A DNA stretch of 64,000 nt from Triatoma infestans (GCA_011037195.1 JAAEAF010014932.1:1-64000), one strand, 5' to 3'. Counted from the stretch's first letter, positions 9,263-20,504 are shown. Notes: generated from the sequence alone by a model not told the origin. Program-made: numbers and translations.

Positions 9263-10579
9263 TATCTATAAAATCACAAATTTCCTTTATATTTCAAATT
9301 TTTGCTCATTTTTCCTAAGATAAATATATACACAAGTACGGGGGGGGGGGGGGGGCCATCCTACTGACAGAGGCAGGTAGATTGAACAAAGAGAGTTCTT
9401 AGAAACCATATAAATAATATTTTTTTCAGAAAAATTGCTACAACTGAAAATGGTAGGTTTAATATTTGTTGAGGGCAGGAACTTTGAAATTAGACTTAAA
9501 TTTAAAACGTCATTTCAAGTTTTGTTAAGGATAGTTAGAGGCCGGAAGTTTCTATTATAATATACTTCCATTCAAATAATAGTTCCTAATGTTTCACTCC
9601 ATATTATTTACTCTACAATTTTCTGAGCACTATTTTCCAAATAAGTTAAAATAATCTGGACATAAACAATGTGAATTTGCATAGGTCATAGGGGAATAAT
9701 ATAGTTTTGGACGCCATGATTTTAGTTTAAATATGAAGTTTTAATTAAACTATCATGAAAGTTTAAGTTTTTTTTCTCCTTGTTTTTTTTTTTTGTTTAA
9801 TTTAGTGAGACAGTTTTAGTTTTTTAATATGTTACAATAGTTTTCCGAGTGTGAAAAATCTTGGTCCTTAGAAAAACCCCTATAGTTAATAATTTTAACT
9901 CTTATTCTTCATAAAGCAAAGGAGGATAAGAAAATTTATTCCATCTGAATACACATATATAACTTTTCATGAAAAATCCAAAATGGTAAAAAAAATATAT
10001 GAGAAAATTGAGTAAATAAAGAAATTTTTAACAAATTTTTTTATATATAATAGAAATGATAAAACACATAAAATAAAATAGAATTTATCTTTAAAAAAAA
10101 AATATTATGCAAGAATTAATTAACTTATTTAAAAAAAAAGAAATTAACGAATTTACTGGTGACAAAAGATAATTAAACGCAGGTAATTTGTTTTATAGAG
10201 CATAAAGGTGTAACACCACTATTTAGGGATCAGTCTATCTCCATTATTTTCTTGTCTGACAGTTCACTGCTATCTTCGCTTCATTCTCCTTTCTTTTTTT
10301 TTTTTTTTAAAGCTTGAATGCTCAAAGAATAAAGAGACTTTAATAAATAAAACTAAAAAAATAAAGCTGTTTTGAAACACTCACACGACTTTCTCTTACT
10401 ACACAAATACTCGTCTGTCTAATTGGCAACATTGCTATTATACAGTTTTATTAAACACCTTAATTTGCCTTCAATATTCTACCGAGGTACGCTATTATAA
10501 AGTGATCGCTACAACTTCCCGCTCCCCCTTAATACCTCTCAAATTTTCTTAGGGAAAAAAAATGTTTTCAACCAAAGTA
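9263..10579. other. AT-rich stretch with poly-G run and X terminal fragment
   Basis: No gene recognised. Holds a G-run at about 9341-9354 and an X terminal fragment at about 10372-10402 (GAAACACTCACACGACTTTC, minus orientation). The rest is AT-rich. Confidence 0.5.
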
Positions 10580-11015
10580 ATGATGTGTATTTGTAGTAAG
10601 TAGCAGAGCGATTTTGTATAAAAGGCTTGTAAGTATGTTGGAGATAGAAGTAATAAGAATAATTAAGAAATCCACCACTGTTAACAATTAATATATTCTG
10701 TTAAAATAATTACTACAACTTATTTGATATTATAAAGTTATTTAATTTATTGTGAAACTGGCACAGATATTTAGAGAGCGATTCCTGAAGTAGTGTTCCG
10801 TTGTTTCCATCTTGATATTTAGAACAAGTCTGTCTTGCAAAGAATCTCTTCTCTTTGTTCCTTCAAATTCCTCCCCTGTGAGGAGAAGGGGTAGTACAAT
10901 GCCAGTAACTGGACTTCTTCTACCTGGCTAGCCCTTTTGCAAGGGTATGTCACATATTTTAATAATTTTGATTTATTTATAAATTAATATATTTTAATGT
11001 TTTTCATCCATCACA
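10580..11015 (-). mobile_element. LTR, variant with TGTGATGG...CA termini
   Basis: On the minus strand it starts TGTGATGGATG (complement of CATCCATCACA ending at 11015) and runs to ...CACATCA at about 10580. Shared blocks with the copies at 18776, 37022, 38688 and 39896 include 'gcttgtaagtatgtt', 'gaagtaataagaataatt' and 'actggcac'. Element orientation is taken from the 39.2-kb copy, where a polypurine tract and ORF end precede the minus-strand LTR start. Likely a solo LTR. Confidence 0.65.
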
Positions 11016-11204
11016 TATGGGTGCAAATTTAATCCTTGGCGAACCTTAGAACCTTTCCAGATTCTGGAAGGGGTGCTGTAGATGAGTGGTCTCAATAGAC
11101 CATTGGAGGTGGCCCAATAGACCTTATATACAAATAAACACTGTCATAGTGACTTTACCCAAGAAGATCGCAAAAAACTAAAAAAATAAAAATAAAAAAA
11201 TGCA

Positions 11205-12175
11205 ATGGGCTTATAGTGGAAGAAAGAAAGCGCAAAAATAATAGTTTTGAAAATAAGACCAAGTACGTTACAACGGATACGAGAGTGTATAACTCATGCA
11301 TTCAGGTCAACGATTACAACTTTAAAAGGGTTTGCGTATTTAAATACCTGGGAACGGCGGATAATGATATAAAACAGGAGGTAAACCAGAGGCTCATGTC
11401 CGCCAATAAATGCTATTATAGGCTCCTGAGATACATGAAAAGCCGTAATTTATCCAGGACCACAAAATGTACTCTGTTCAACGTGCTGACTGTTCTGACA
11501 TATAGAGCTGAAGCATGGACCATGACCAAAGCGACAGAGCAAAAGCTACTCGTCTTTGAAAGAAGGATTTTAAGAAAGATATTTGGTCCAGTCAAGCAAA
11601 AGTGAACAATGGAGGATACGTCACAACGAGGAATTGGCAAGGTTGTATTCGGAAGTGGATGTTGTTAAATATATCCACTTGGCATACTGCGATCGGCAGG
11701 CCACGTTGTTAGGATGGAAGAAACTGCCATCCCCAAAAGAGTGCTGTTCGGTGAACCGGGAGGGAAAAGAAAGGTTGGTAGGCCGAAAATAAGATGGCTG
11801 GATCAGGTCGCGAGTGATGCAAGACAGCTGAACGTCCGGAATTGGTGGATCGCGACTAAGGATAGAGAATCATGGCGTAGGATTCTTGAGCAGGCCAGGA
11901 CCCAGTAATGGGTTGTAGCGCCAAGCAGTAAGTAGGAGTAAGTAATAGTTTTGAAAAATATTTTAAGTGAAATAATTTTTGGCAAAAATAATATATTCGA
12001 GAGTTAGGTACTATCATTTATGGTCATTGCTACTAAAGAGACAAAAGGCACAAGAATCCGTTAGGGTAATAACAATGCCACTTGGCCAAATGTTTTGTAA
12101 GAGAAAATCCCCCCGCTAGAGCAGGGCATTCTTTGGACAGTCTAAAATTCTGCTTTAAGACAGGACAGTCTGAAA
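11205..12175 (+). mobile_element. Partial LTR, opposite orientation, split by LINE
   Basis: TATAGTGGAAGAAAGAAAG at 11213-11231 and the continuation at 11944-12175 match, in reverse, the segment 12840-13080: shared blocks include 'caaaaggcacaagaatccg', 'aataacaatgccact' and 'gggcattcttt'. An RTE-like LINE interrupts it. With the 12555-13079 copy it forms an inverted LTR pair around a ~380-bp spacer. Confidence 0.65.
11254..11943 (+). pseudogene. RTE-like LINE, C-terminal end of reverse transcriptase ORF
   Basis: First frame (to 11605) encodes ...FKYLGTADNDIKQEVNQRL, LTYRAEAWTMTKATEQKL and VFERRILRKIFGP, the hallmark region after the RT domain of this LINE type. The frame shifts near 11600, and from 11714 comes GKRKVGRPKIRWLDQVASDA...ESWRRILEQA, the usual basic C-terminus. 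It is 5'-truncated and frameshifted. A 14-bp target duplication, AATAGTTTTGAAAA, flanks it exactly (11240-11253 and 11944-11957). The 3' tail is (AGTA)n-like. Confidence 0.85.
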
Positions 12176-12554
12176 CTGAACTGGCTGAATTTTCGCCATC
12201 GAATGTGGGCAAACCTATTTATCAATTGTAAATTTTCTCAATGGGCTAGCAGGTTGATTGCTGGGGAGTGGCAGGAGGATTGGCTAATTGCTGATGTTTT
12301 GTCCGTTAACTTTTTTATACATTTTGGGAATACAAAATGTTCACAAGGAGTAAGGATGCAAATACAAAAATTTTAAAATGAAATTCAATGGAAAATTCAA
12401 TTATGTGGAAATATTTAAGATATTTCCGCTGAGAATAGCAATAAAATTATGTGATGGATAATTTTTTTTTTTTTTAATTAGTACATTGAAAATTGTACGT
12501 ACTTGTTAATTGGTGGATTCTGGTTGATAATATCCCACCGCTGCCGCCAATGAA

Positions 12555-13079
12555 ATTTAGTTGGTGTTATTGTGTAGTAGTAGTAGCTTGTAGCACGAGC
12601 GGTTTTGTAACAGGCTCGTGTGTATGTTTAAAGAGAAAAGTATTAAGAAATAAGTAAGTAAGTCACCACCACTGCTAACAATAAATATATTCTCTTAAAA
12701 TAACAACTACAAGTTGATTGCAATGAATTTAAAAAGCTTATTAATATGTAGAAACTAGCTAGGCTGATTTTCAAATATTTTAACTTATTATGATTGGCAC
12801 TGACGTTGACTCGTAGAATGACTAATTCAGACTGTGCTGTCTTAAAGCAGAATTTAGGCTATCTAAAGAATGCCCTCTCTTGCGAAGGATTTTCTCTTAC
12901 AAAACAGTTGGGCAAGTGGCATTGTTATTACCCTAACGGATTCTTGTGCCTTTGTCTCTTTAGTAGCAATGACCTTAAATTATAGTACCTGACTCTTAAA
13001 ATACATTATTTTTGCCAAAATTATTTCACTTAATATATTTTTCAAAACTATTATTTTTGCATTTCTTTCTTCCACTATA
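12555..13079 (-). mobile_element. LTR, inverted partner
   Basis: Ends (plus view) 'tttctttcttccactata' and begins near 'tgtgtagtagtagtagcttg'. It carries the shared 'cacgagcggttttgtaa', 'gaaataagtaagtaagtcac' and 'actggcac'-like blocks of the LTR family at 37022 and 38688. Its 12840-13080 part is the inverted match of 11944-12175. The 63-codon open frame at 12794 is incidental. Confidence 0.65.
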
Positions 13080-13460
13080 GGTTCCAACGATTTTTCTACA
13101 AACTTTTTATCATCCTATCTAAACCTAAAATATCTAAATTTTATTGAAACATATTTCAAAGAAAATAGTTCGAATTAGGTTACATTAGAAACCTTAGTTA
13201 GGTTTCCAAATTTGAAGGAAATAGATTTAACTGGAAAACTGCGATTTTACTGAAAAGTTTTTTTATTTTTTGGATTAACGATTTTCTGTAAACTTGGAAT
13301 TACTCACGGCACAAACCTCGAACTTTTATTTGTAATGTGTTCCAGGGGGGGATTTGTGTTTAAAATTTAAATTTAAACTGCTATTACAAAGCTGTATCGG
13401 AAATTGAGAAACAGAGAACGCTGTCGGTTAAAGTGGTTTATTTAATTCAAGCTTAATTAA
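13080..13460 (+). repeat. Diverged element X-like module
   Basis: 'ccaacgatttttctacaaac', 'gatttaactggaaaactgcg' and 'attaacgattttctgtaaac' follow the order of X modules but with many differences. No termini found. Confidence 0.4.
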
Positions 13461-14656
13461 ACGTTTAATTAATATTTTGAGTTTCAAGAAAATTTATCTT
13501 GTTAAAATTATTAACTAAACTATTATTTACAAACATACAAACAGATGTTTAAATTTTACTAATTTATATCCTAATAAATAGAAATAGGTTAAAAGGATAT
13601 CTAACATCATGAGAAGCTACGTCTGCTTCCCTTTCTTTCTGAACAAGTAATTCATGTAATCATAATGAGCGATTTAGTGTTAGAAAAGGGCAACTTTTTG
13701 TTTTTAGGGGCAATATGTCAATTCTTATAAAGGTAGAAATCAAGTTAGCTGGTAAGCAGGCAACAGTGGCAATACCCCGCCAGTAATAGTAAGGTTGCTA
13801 GGGGAGCTACTGGAATGAGATTAAAAGGGACCAGTCTGGGACGGCTATTTGTTACCCAGCTGATCCAATTTGCTAAGTGGCCTGGCTCTGCTCTCTCTCT
13901 TCCCTACTTCTCAATCCTATAACAACCAGTCCCCTCCCTGGTTTCAAACCTCAATGTCTGTGTGTGTGTGTGTGTATGTGTGTGTCTGTGTCTGTTACTT
14001 CCCGGCCTCCTCACAATTTCATTCCCTCGCTAAACTGTACAAAATGCAATATGCACTCATCCCTAGCTAAAAAGCTTTTAATTATCACTCTACTCTTTGA
14101 AATTGACATATATTTATGTGCTCAGTGATCCTGGTCTGTTCCTATTTCTCCCCCTACTAGATACAGACTCCGACCCAACTGGGTACACTGTGCTGAACAG
14201 TGTCTCTTATGTCCCCTTTATTTCTCCATACCCAGCTACCTTTTTTTTCTTTTTTTTTTTGAAATCACATCTCTATTTTTTAAAACAGAATTTTTCAATT
14301 AATATTTTTCTAATAGATTTTCACCGAATCATTTTTTTTTTTTTTTTTTTTTTTTACCTCTCACCATCGAAAGATTGACGTATTTTGACGTTTGAATTGT
14401 TATTTTTTCTACCACAAAAAATTGTTGGTTGAATTACGAGTTGAAACTGTAGACAGAAATATATATTCAACTTCAAAATTAGAAAATATGAAAAACAACT
14501 ATTTTTCCTTTTTATTGCTGAAAGAGGAAGTTTGCAATCGTGCCAGGTTATCGAAATTGAGTTTTCTAAGATTTGACAAGTAAAAAGTAGCTAACAATAT
14601 TCTCTATTATTATAAGAATTTGCCATACTCTTATTATAATAATTATTATTTTATAT
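13461..14656. other. Low-complexity stretch with (TG)n and T-runs
   Basis: Two overlapping open frames at 13870-14128 are driven by a (TG)n microsatellite (about 13957-13997) and show no domain; frames at 14097-14378 translate T-runs (14239-14260, 14332-14356). No gene is supported. Confidence 0.5.
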
Positions 14657-14880
14657 TAAGCGCGTCAACATTTGAGGTCATTCCGCCCGGACCTCCTCAA
14701 TACACTGCCGGCCTCCGGACAGTGTTCTCTCATTAGAGGCAACACTGTCCATCACCGGATAGTGAGCTGTATAGTGACACCTAGAGCGAGAATATTTAAG
14801 GACAGCACTGCTGGACTTCTCGGAACCTCTGTGTTCCAAGTCCAATGCGCTACTGAGCTAATTCCGTCCCTTTTCTATCA
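14657..14880 (-). mobile_element. tRNA-derived SINE, short form
   Basis: Inverted: 3' end complement AAGCGCGTCAACATTTGAGGTCA, body complement CACTGCCGGCCTCCGGACAG, and a decayed tRNA head ending GAGCTAATTCCGTCCCTT. The B box is disrupted (GACTTCTCGGAACC), so it is an old copy. Confidence 0.75.
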
Positions 14881-14912
14881 CTATTAATCATACAATTATG
14901 CAGGGTAGAAAT

Positions 14913-15058
14913 AAGCTCAATGATAGCGCCACCCATAGAGTTTTTCTTCCTAGAAGTCTGTTTAGCCCAATGTCCAGTGATGGACAATATTATCTGTTAC
15001 GAGAGAACACTGTTCGGAGGTCAGCAGTACAAGAACTGAGAAAAAAAAAAAAAAAATC
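14913..15058 (+). mobile_element. SINE body with poly(A), internally deleted head
   Basis: 'aagctcaatgatagcgccac' looks like the A-box region, then the sequence jumps to the body (TTCTTCCTAGAAGTCTG, GTCCAGTGATGGACAA, GAGAGAACACTGTTCGGAGG) and ends in an A-run at about 15041-15056 that abuts LINE sequence. Confidence 0.6.
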
Positions 15059-15470
15059 TACAATTATGCCCAATTGCAGAGATTTTGGTATTTATAAGAC
15101 ACCTATGATTTACGGCGCAAAAAAAGTGGGTGGTCTATGGAGAATAAGAAGCAATGCGGAGATTGAGGGGTTTTTAAAAAACGAAAATGTTGTAAATTGT
15201 ATAAAAGCAAGTAGGCTTAGATGGGCAGGCCAGAATGGGAGGTGATAGGCTACAGAAAAGAATGCTGGAAGACAATTTCAGTGGCAAGAGGAAAAAGGGA
15301 AGACCGAGAAGCAGATGGCGGGATGAGGTAGAGAAGGATGCGAAGAAGCTAGGTGTCCGCAATTGGAGGAATGAGGCGCAGGACAGAGAGAAATGGAGAG
15401 AAGTTACTCAGAAGGCTAAGGGTCATCAAGACCTGTAGAGCCAGGGAGTAAGTAAGTAAGTAAGACACCT
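15059..15470 (+). pseudogene. RTE-like LINE 3' end with (AAGT)n tail
   Basis: First frame: IYGAKKVGGLWRIRSNAEIE ... ASRLRWAGQ; a frameshift near 15240; then QKRMLEDNFSGKRKKGRPRS, WRDEVEKDAKKLGVRNWR and AQDREKWREVTQKAK, the standard basic C-terminus. It ends with (AAGT)n at about 15448-15465, like the family member at 11254-11943. The first 115 bp recur, with a single difference seen, at 15859-15973. Confidence 0.8.
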
Positions 15471-15755
15471 ATGTCTGACTTATTATTGTCTATGGGGAGG
15501 GACCAAGCCCTATGCTATCCTAAAGATCGGAGCCTATTCAGTGCACTGCCGGCCTCCGGACAATGACGTCTCGTTACAGATGTAATAGGACCGAGAAACA
15601 CAAAAATGAATCAATCTAGTTACTCGCTACCTAGCCCAGACTAGGGTGGGAGTTTCTATATATATATATATATATGCAGCCCAACTAGCCCTACAAGAGC
15701 ACAGTTTTACTACAGATTACGACCAGCATCCAGCATCCAGTCAGCAACCCCATCT

Positions 15756-15811
15756 ACTCAGCAGTACACTGAGAAGACTCCGGGTGCCAATGATCGTAGA
15801 TGTAAAATCGC

Positions 15812-15857
<46 letters not shown>

Positions 15858-15972
15858 TCTACAATTATGCCCAATTGCAGAGATTTTGGTATTTATAAGA
15901 CACCTATGATTTACGGCGCAAAAAAAGTGGATGGTCTATGGAGAATAAGAAGCAATGCGGAGATTGAGGGGT
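15756..15972 (+). mobile_element. SINE 3' end, poly(A) and LINE fragment composite
   Basis: CAGTACACTGAGAAGACTCC and GGTGCCAATGATCG are the SINE 3' part, followed by an A-run of about 38 (15817-15855), then 115 bp of RTE-like LINE sequence almost identical to 15056-15170. Both copies join SINE poly(A) to the same LINE position, so this looks like a copy of the neighbouring SINE-LINE junction carried into the LTR. Confidence 0.65.
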
Positions 15973-16335
15973 CTCAGCCAGTCTGTCTCTCTATATATGT
16001 CTCGCTACCTATTTTCTATATTCTTGTCAGGTCCTTGCAGTTTGTGGGTTCTCTCATTATACAGTGTTCAGCTTATATTCTAGTTTATTTCTCTCAGCCA
16101 GTCTGTTTCTCTATATATGTCTCGCTACCTATTTTCTATATTCTTGTCAGGTCCTTGCAGTTTGTGGGTTCTCTCATTATACAGTGTTCAGCTTATATTC
16201 TAGTTTATTTCTCTCAGCCAGTCTGTCTCTCTATATATGTCTCGCTACCTATTTTCTTTATTCTTGTCAGGTCCTTGTAGTTTCTGGGTTCTCTCATTAT
16301 ACAGTGTTCAGCTTAAATTCTAGTTTATTTCTCTA
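15973..16335 (+). repeat. Three tandem copies of a 120-bp LTR segment
   Basis: Units start at about 15973, 16093 and 16213, each 'tctcagccagtctgt' ... 'ctagtttatttc', with only a few substitutions between them. The same segment is single-copy in the LTR at 44160-44290. The open frames across it simply repeat the unit translation. Confidence 0.85.
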
Positions 16336-16512
16336 AAACCCAATCACTCCAATTCTCTCTCTTTCTCACATCCATTATACAGACAACACTGTCCATTTCC
16401 GGACAGTGATCTGTAAGTGGCTCCTAGGAAGAGAAAAATCTAAGGGCAGCATGCTGGACTCGAACCCCGGAGCTCCGCGATGCTAGTCCAGCGCGTACTC
16501 CTGAGCTAATCC

Positions 16513-18106
16513 CTTCCTTGTCTGACTTAGAAAGCAGAACGTTTACATCTCAGTAACTTCCTATCTATCTGTAAATTTAAAAAATATTCAGAAATCTATT
16601 TAACTGCAATCTCTACTATTCTGCTAATTCACATTAAATACATTGTTATAATTCCATGTTAAAAGAAAATCGGTTAACCGGAATTATGACAGTGGAATTG
16701 GTATCCGACTTTTTTGAGATTTTTTTGAAATGCTGCAACGATTTTCTTTAAAATTTTGAAATGTTCACATTAGCATTTTGATTTGAATTGCTTTGCTAAT
16801 AATCAAAATAGTTATAATAATAATTGATTTGAATAGTTTTTAATAATCGAACAGTGAATAAAGTAATGTGTTGTTATATACTCATTATTCAGACAATTGA
16901 CCATACCATACGAGAGGAGCAAGTGTGTAAAAATACTGTAATGAAGTGTTAAATATTGAACTTCTTCTACAAACACATTAAATTGTTTTTAGCTTATATT
17001 GAATACATACAAATCAGTATAAAAAAATGCAAATATTGAAAATGTACTTAGTCCAATACCATTACGCTTTATGACCTTCTGTCTCTGGTATAACCTCAAA
17101 TCTTTTGCTATTTGAAATTTGTTTTATATGTTCTTGTTTTCGCTTATTGCCGCTAGATGTCGTGCTAGTTAGAGTTGAATAAGATTACTTTACATCACTT
17201 GTGAGAATAAGTAATCTCTTTTACTTTCTATCACTTGTTAGAATTGTTATCTTTGAAATTGAAATTGTTAATTTGATTTAATAATTGTCACATTATTATA
17301 CGGTTGCAGAAAAATATTTATTTAATTTAATTATAAATTTATTCATACTAATAATGTTTAAACTAGAAAATTGAAAAAAAAATCAAAGTATATATTTTTT
17401 TTTTAATGCTTTTTTGAATTATATAAACAATATAAAAAGTCGAATACTACTTTAACCGGTTTTTTTCGAAAATACTGGAATTCCAAAACCAGTTTCTTTT
17501 TTCAAAAGTAGGTTTTGTACAAACTTTTATTATTTATGTTCTTCCAACGTTAGTGTCCAGTGACATTCCCCCATTAATGTGATTTTCATTCTGATATTGT
17601 GTGTGTCTGTATGAGCTTTAAAACTGAAATGGAAATTCTATATTTGGAGAGATGGCCAAGCGGATGTTGCGAAATCTGTTAATAGCAAGTCGTGTGTGAA
17701 TATTTTACAGCACTAGTTTAGAATAGTTATATTTTAGTTTTTTAAAAAATCTTATGTGAAACATAATTATAAAAGTTGACCAAATTTCTTTGGAATTGAA
17801 TGTTATAACTTACCCCTAACATAAATACAGAGTTGATGCGGATACATATATCTATCCGAAGCATGTATTAGTTGAAGTGAATACATTATAGACACACAAG
17901 AGTGTGCCAATAACATTTAATAAACTTACAATAACATTTGAAATTCGACACCACAGATTTCCCGAAAATCAATTCTTTTGGACATATTTTCACAGATAAA
18001 ACAGATACATTTTTATCTATGCAAATAGTATTCGTTTAAAGAAAATCGTTGTAGCCTTTCCGAGAAAATACCCTCCCCCCCCCCAAACTCAAATACTTAT
18101 TCTTAA
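16513..18106. other. AT-rich stretch with X-like and unnamed repeat pieces
   Basis: No gene seen. 16670-16765 is an X-like module (AATCGGTTAACCGGAATTA, 'gcaacgattttctttaaa'). 17080-17330 belongs to an unnamed repeat also found at 45455-45650. The rest is unassigned AT-rich DNA; a C-run lies at 18072-18084. Confidence 0.45.
17080..17330 (+). repeat. Unnamed interspersed repeat
   Basis: Shared, in inverse orientation, with 45455-45650: 'cttgttttcgcttattgccg', 'ctagatgtcgtgctag', 'agagttgaataa', 'cacttgtgagaa'. No coding potential or termini were defined. Confidence 0.55.
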
Positions 18107-18357
18107 GAGACATTTTCCGTGATAGTCTGGCTTCTTTTTGTGGTCATCGACCGGGTTTTGGGCGTTCGCCCAACTTCACTGTGTAAACTGAATTTCCTCT
18201 GTGCAAGTCTGTGTTATCACACTGTTTGACAAACGCATCCTGAAGATGGGCGAACACCTTAGAAACCGATCGATGACCACCACAAAAAGAAGCAGGCTAT
18301 CACGGAAAAAAGGTCTCTGATGCTTTCCAGCTCTGCGAAACCAACCACAACAACTTA
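18107..18357. mobile_element. Foldback element with hammerhead-like arm
   Basis: Same family as 8985-9262: ACATTTTCCGTGATAGTCTG at the left, CTATCACGGAAAAAAGG and CAGCTCTGCGAAACCAACCA at the right. The left arm is internally shortened. The right-arm ribozyme-like block (18234-18280) reads CATC, CTGAAGA, T, a weakened stem II, GAAA, CCG, ATC, GATG: stem I (CATC/GATG) and both core boxes are kept. Confidence 0.7.
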
Positions 18358-18359
18358 TT

Positions 18360-18720
18360 CTTAAATTCGCATTTCCGATTAACCTATTTTCATCAAATTT
18401 GGTACTCTAGCAATGGAGGTGGTAAAAAAACCATAGATTGTACTGAAATGATACTTTACAGGAAAGCATAAAGCAATTGTTTCCTCAGGACTACTAGAAA
18501 ATCAATTTTTCCCACGAAGATGATAATATTGTAAATAAAAGTTTTGGGTATTTATTCTATGCAGATCCTATAACGAACTTTAAAGAAAATTGCCGGAGCT
18601 ATTTTCGAGAAAATTTCGAGAAAAACAAAATAAAAAAGGATTTAGTAAAGTCGCACTTCCTGGTTGATGAATACCACATCCGGTGGTAGTTCTTAAACGG
18701 CATTACCAAGTTTGTGGTTC
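18360..18720 (-). repeat. Diverged element X-like module
   Basis: 'cgcatttccgattaacc', 'catcaaatttggtactc', 'gtcgcacttcctggttgatg' and 'taaacggcattaccaagttt' follow the order of inverted X modules. The expected outer ends are missing. Confidence 0.45.
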
Positions 18721-18775
18721 CTACACATACACAGACTGATCCTACTAGGCTTATAAAATGTGATTGGTGTGCTGT

Positions 18776-19219
18776 TGTTGTGTGTTTGTAGTAGTAGTTG
18801 GTGTAGCACGAGCGGTTTAGTAAAAGGGCTTGTGTTTGTAAGTTTTAAGAGAGAGAAGGAATAAGAATAATTAAACTGGTAGATTAAACTAAATATATTC
18901 TTTAAAGATATTTTAATGCTATTCAATATAACGCAGCAATATGCTTATTCTTATGTTTTAACTTATAACTGGCACAGTCCTGATGTGTTCTGGTGAATAT
19001 CTAGCTCAGAGACTATCTTGAAGGAATGTCTTCTAATTGTTCGTTCAAATCTTCCCTTGTGAGAAGAAGGGGTAGATAATGCTATCAAGTTCATGAACAC
19101 TAAAAGACAATAGTGGTCTTCTACCTGAATAGTCCTTTTGCAAGGGAATGTTACATTTTTCTTGATATTTTTGATTATTTCAAATTAAATATATTTTTAT
19201 ATTTCTGGCATCCATCACA
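18776..19219 (-). mobile_element. LTR, TGTGATGG variant
   Basis: Plus view ends 'gcatccatcaca' near 19219 and starts around 'tgtgtttgtagtagtag'. It shares 'cacgagcggtt', 'gggcttgtgtttgtaag', 'gagagaagg', 'aactggcac', 'gagaagaaggggtag' and 'ccttttgcaagggaatgt' with 10580-11015. No internal region is attached. Confidence 0.65.
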
Positions 19220-20504
19220 CGTAGATAACATAATAAGACAAAATGTATAAATTATTAAATAAATAAATACTTGATATAAAGAAAATATACTAAAAAATCT
19301 AAAATCCTCGACGCAAAACAACCAACGAAAAGGGCTAAGGCTAACCAGACGCCAATTTAATTGGAAGGGTAGGCGTTTTTAATCAGTAAACGGGGCAATT
19401 CCTTTAGCCAAATAATTCTGGCATTCTAGTGTAGCTTCCCCATTCTTACACATTATGCTGAGTCTTCATCGTTGGAAACTCGATGCGAATAAAAAACCCT
19501 GTGATTATTCGCAATAAGTAAGAGCGCTAATAACCCAGGCAGAATAAGCGGAGGCTGATATAAATACATATATTTTTCAAAACAGGAATTGAATGCCCTT
19601 ATTTAAATATATACAGTTAGCCAATAGACTGGTTTTGTATAGATTGATAACAAACTTAATTCTTATTTTTTTGTTAGAGTATTTTTTATTTTTATTTTTT
19701 TTACATAAATCTGTCAAATATATTATAGTTTAATAGCGTAGGTGGTTTCACTATTTAGATTTGTCCTTAAATATATACTCGTATGTGTGTGCCTACATTA
19801 TTTTTATAACTGTCTGGATGTTTTGTCAAAAAAAAATTAGCCTGTAAATAATGTTGCTAGAAAATAATTTTTTCAAACAAAAAAAAAATTTAGTTTTCTG
19901 TAACCTTTCTATTTTAAACCATGGACACACTTCTATGTGCTGTTGTAGGAGGTAGTATTGTGAGCTTGTCAGTTTTCTAATAATTACATTTTCTCCGGAA
20001 TTACATATTACCGAGATCAGCTGTGTACGAAAAAATGTTTTTAACGAAATCTTTCAAAAACCGAGAAACGGCTGGAAGAAGCTCTGGAAACTTAATCTAC
20101 AATCTACCAGACGGATTCGGACAAAGAAAGTTTCGGTCAAAGTACATGAACCGGAATTAAGTTTTTCAAGAAAACGTTCCAACGGTTTCATTTAAAGTCT
20201 CCTAAGCTATTATACTTTATAATTCGAACACTTTTATTTTTTAACATTTCTCTGGGAAATGTTGATTTTTTTCGAAGTTTTGTATCTAAACTTTTTTGAG
20301 GACGCTCCCACTACCCCACCAAAACTTCTATAAATGAACATTCTCGAAAAAAAAAAGTTCCTGATAAAAGTGATAGGTGTTTGTATTCATAGTCAGTGTA
20401 ACAAATTTCATGAAATTCGTCCATGTTTGTATGGATAAAATGTAGAAAATTGAAATATCATAAAAACGCATTTCCGGTCAACCATTTTTTTTTTTTTTTG
20501 ACAC
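19220..20504. other. AT-rich stretch; diverged X-like sequence at its end
   Basis: 19220-20130 has no recognised gene or repeat. 20140-20500 contains X-like phrases (GAACCGGAATTAAG, 'acatttctctgggaaatg', 'aacgcatttccggtcaacc') in mixed order. Confidence 0.4.

Larger units (their letters stand above)
15579..16379 (+). mobile_element. LTR inserted in SINE, itself carrying insertions
   Basis: Starts TGTAATAGGACCG, ends CATCCATTATA, flanked by CAGA. It is recognisably the LTR family at 43985-44333 ('ctcgctacctagcc', 'acagttttactacag', 'cagccagtctgtctct', 'gtccttgcagtttgtg'). A composite SINE-LINE fragment lies in its middle (15756-15972) and the following part is triplicated (15973-16335). A (TA)n run replaces the TATA-box region at about 15656-15675. 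Confidence 0.7.
15524..16512 (-). mobile_element. SINE split by an LTR
   Basis: Left part 15524-15578 (CAGTGCACTGCCGGCCTCCG ... CTCGTTACAGA) and right part 16380-16512 (GACAACACTGTCC ... tRNA head complement ending CTGAGCTAATCCCTTCC) make one SINE when joined. CAGA is present at both junctions as a 4-bp target duplication around the LTR. Confidence 0.8.

Noticed and set aside
13870..14128. Overlapping open frames with Val/Cys repeats
   Set aside because: They arise from a (TG)n microsatellite read in different frames.
15973..16335. CRISPR-like array from three regular 120-bp repeats
   Set aside because: The units are contiguous with no unique spacers, and the unit is part of an LTR; this is a tandem triplication in a eukaryotic genome.
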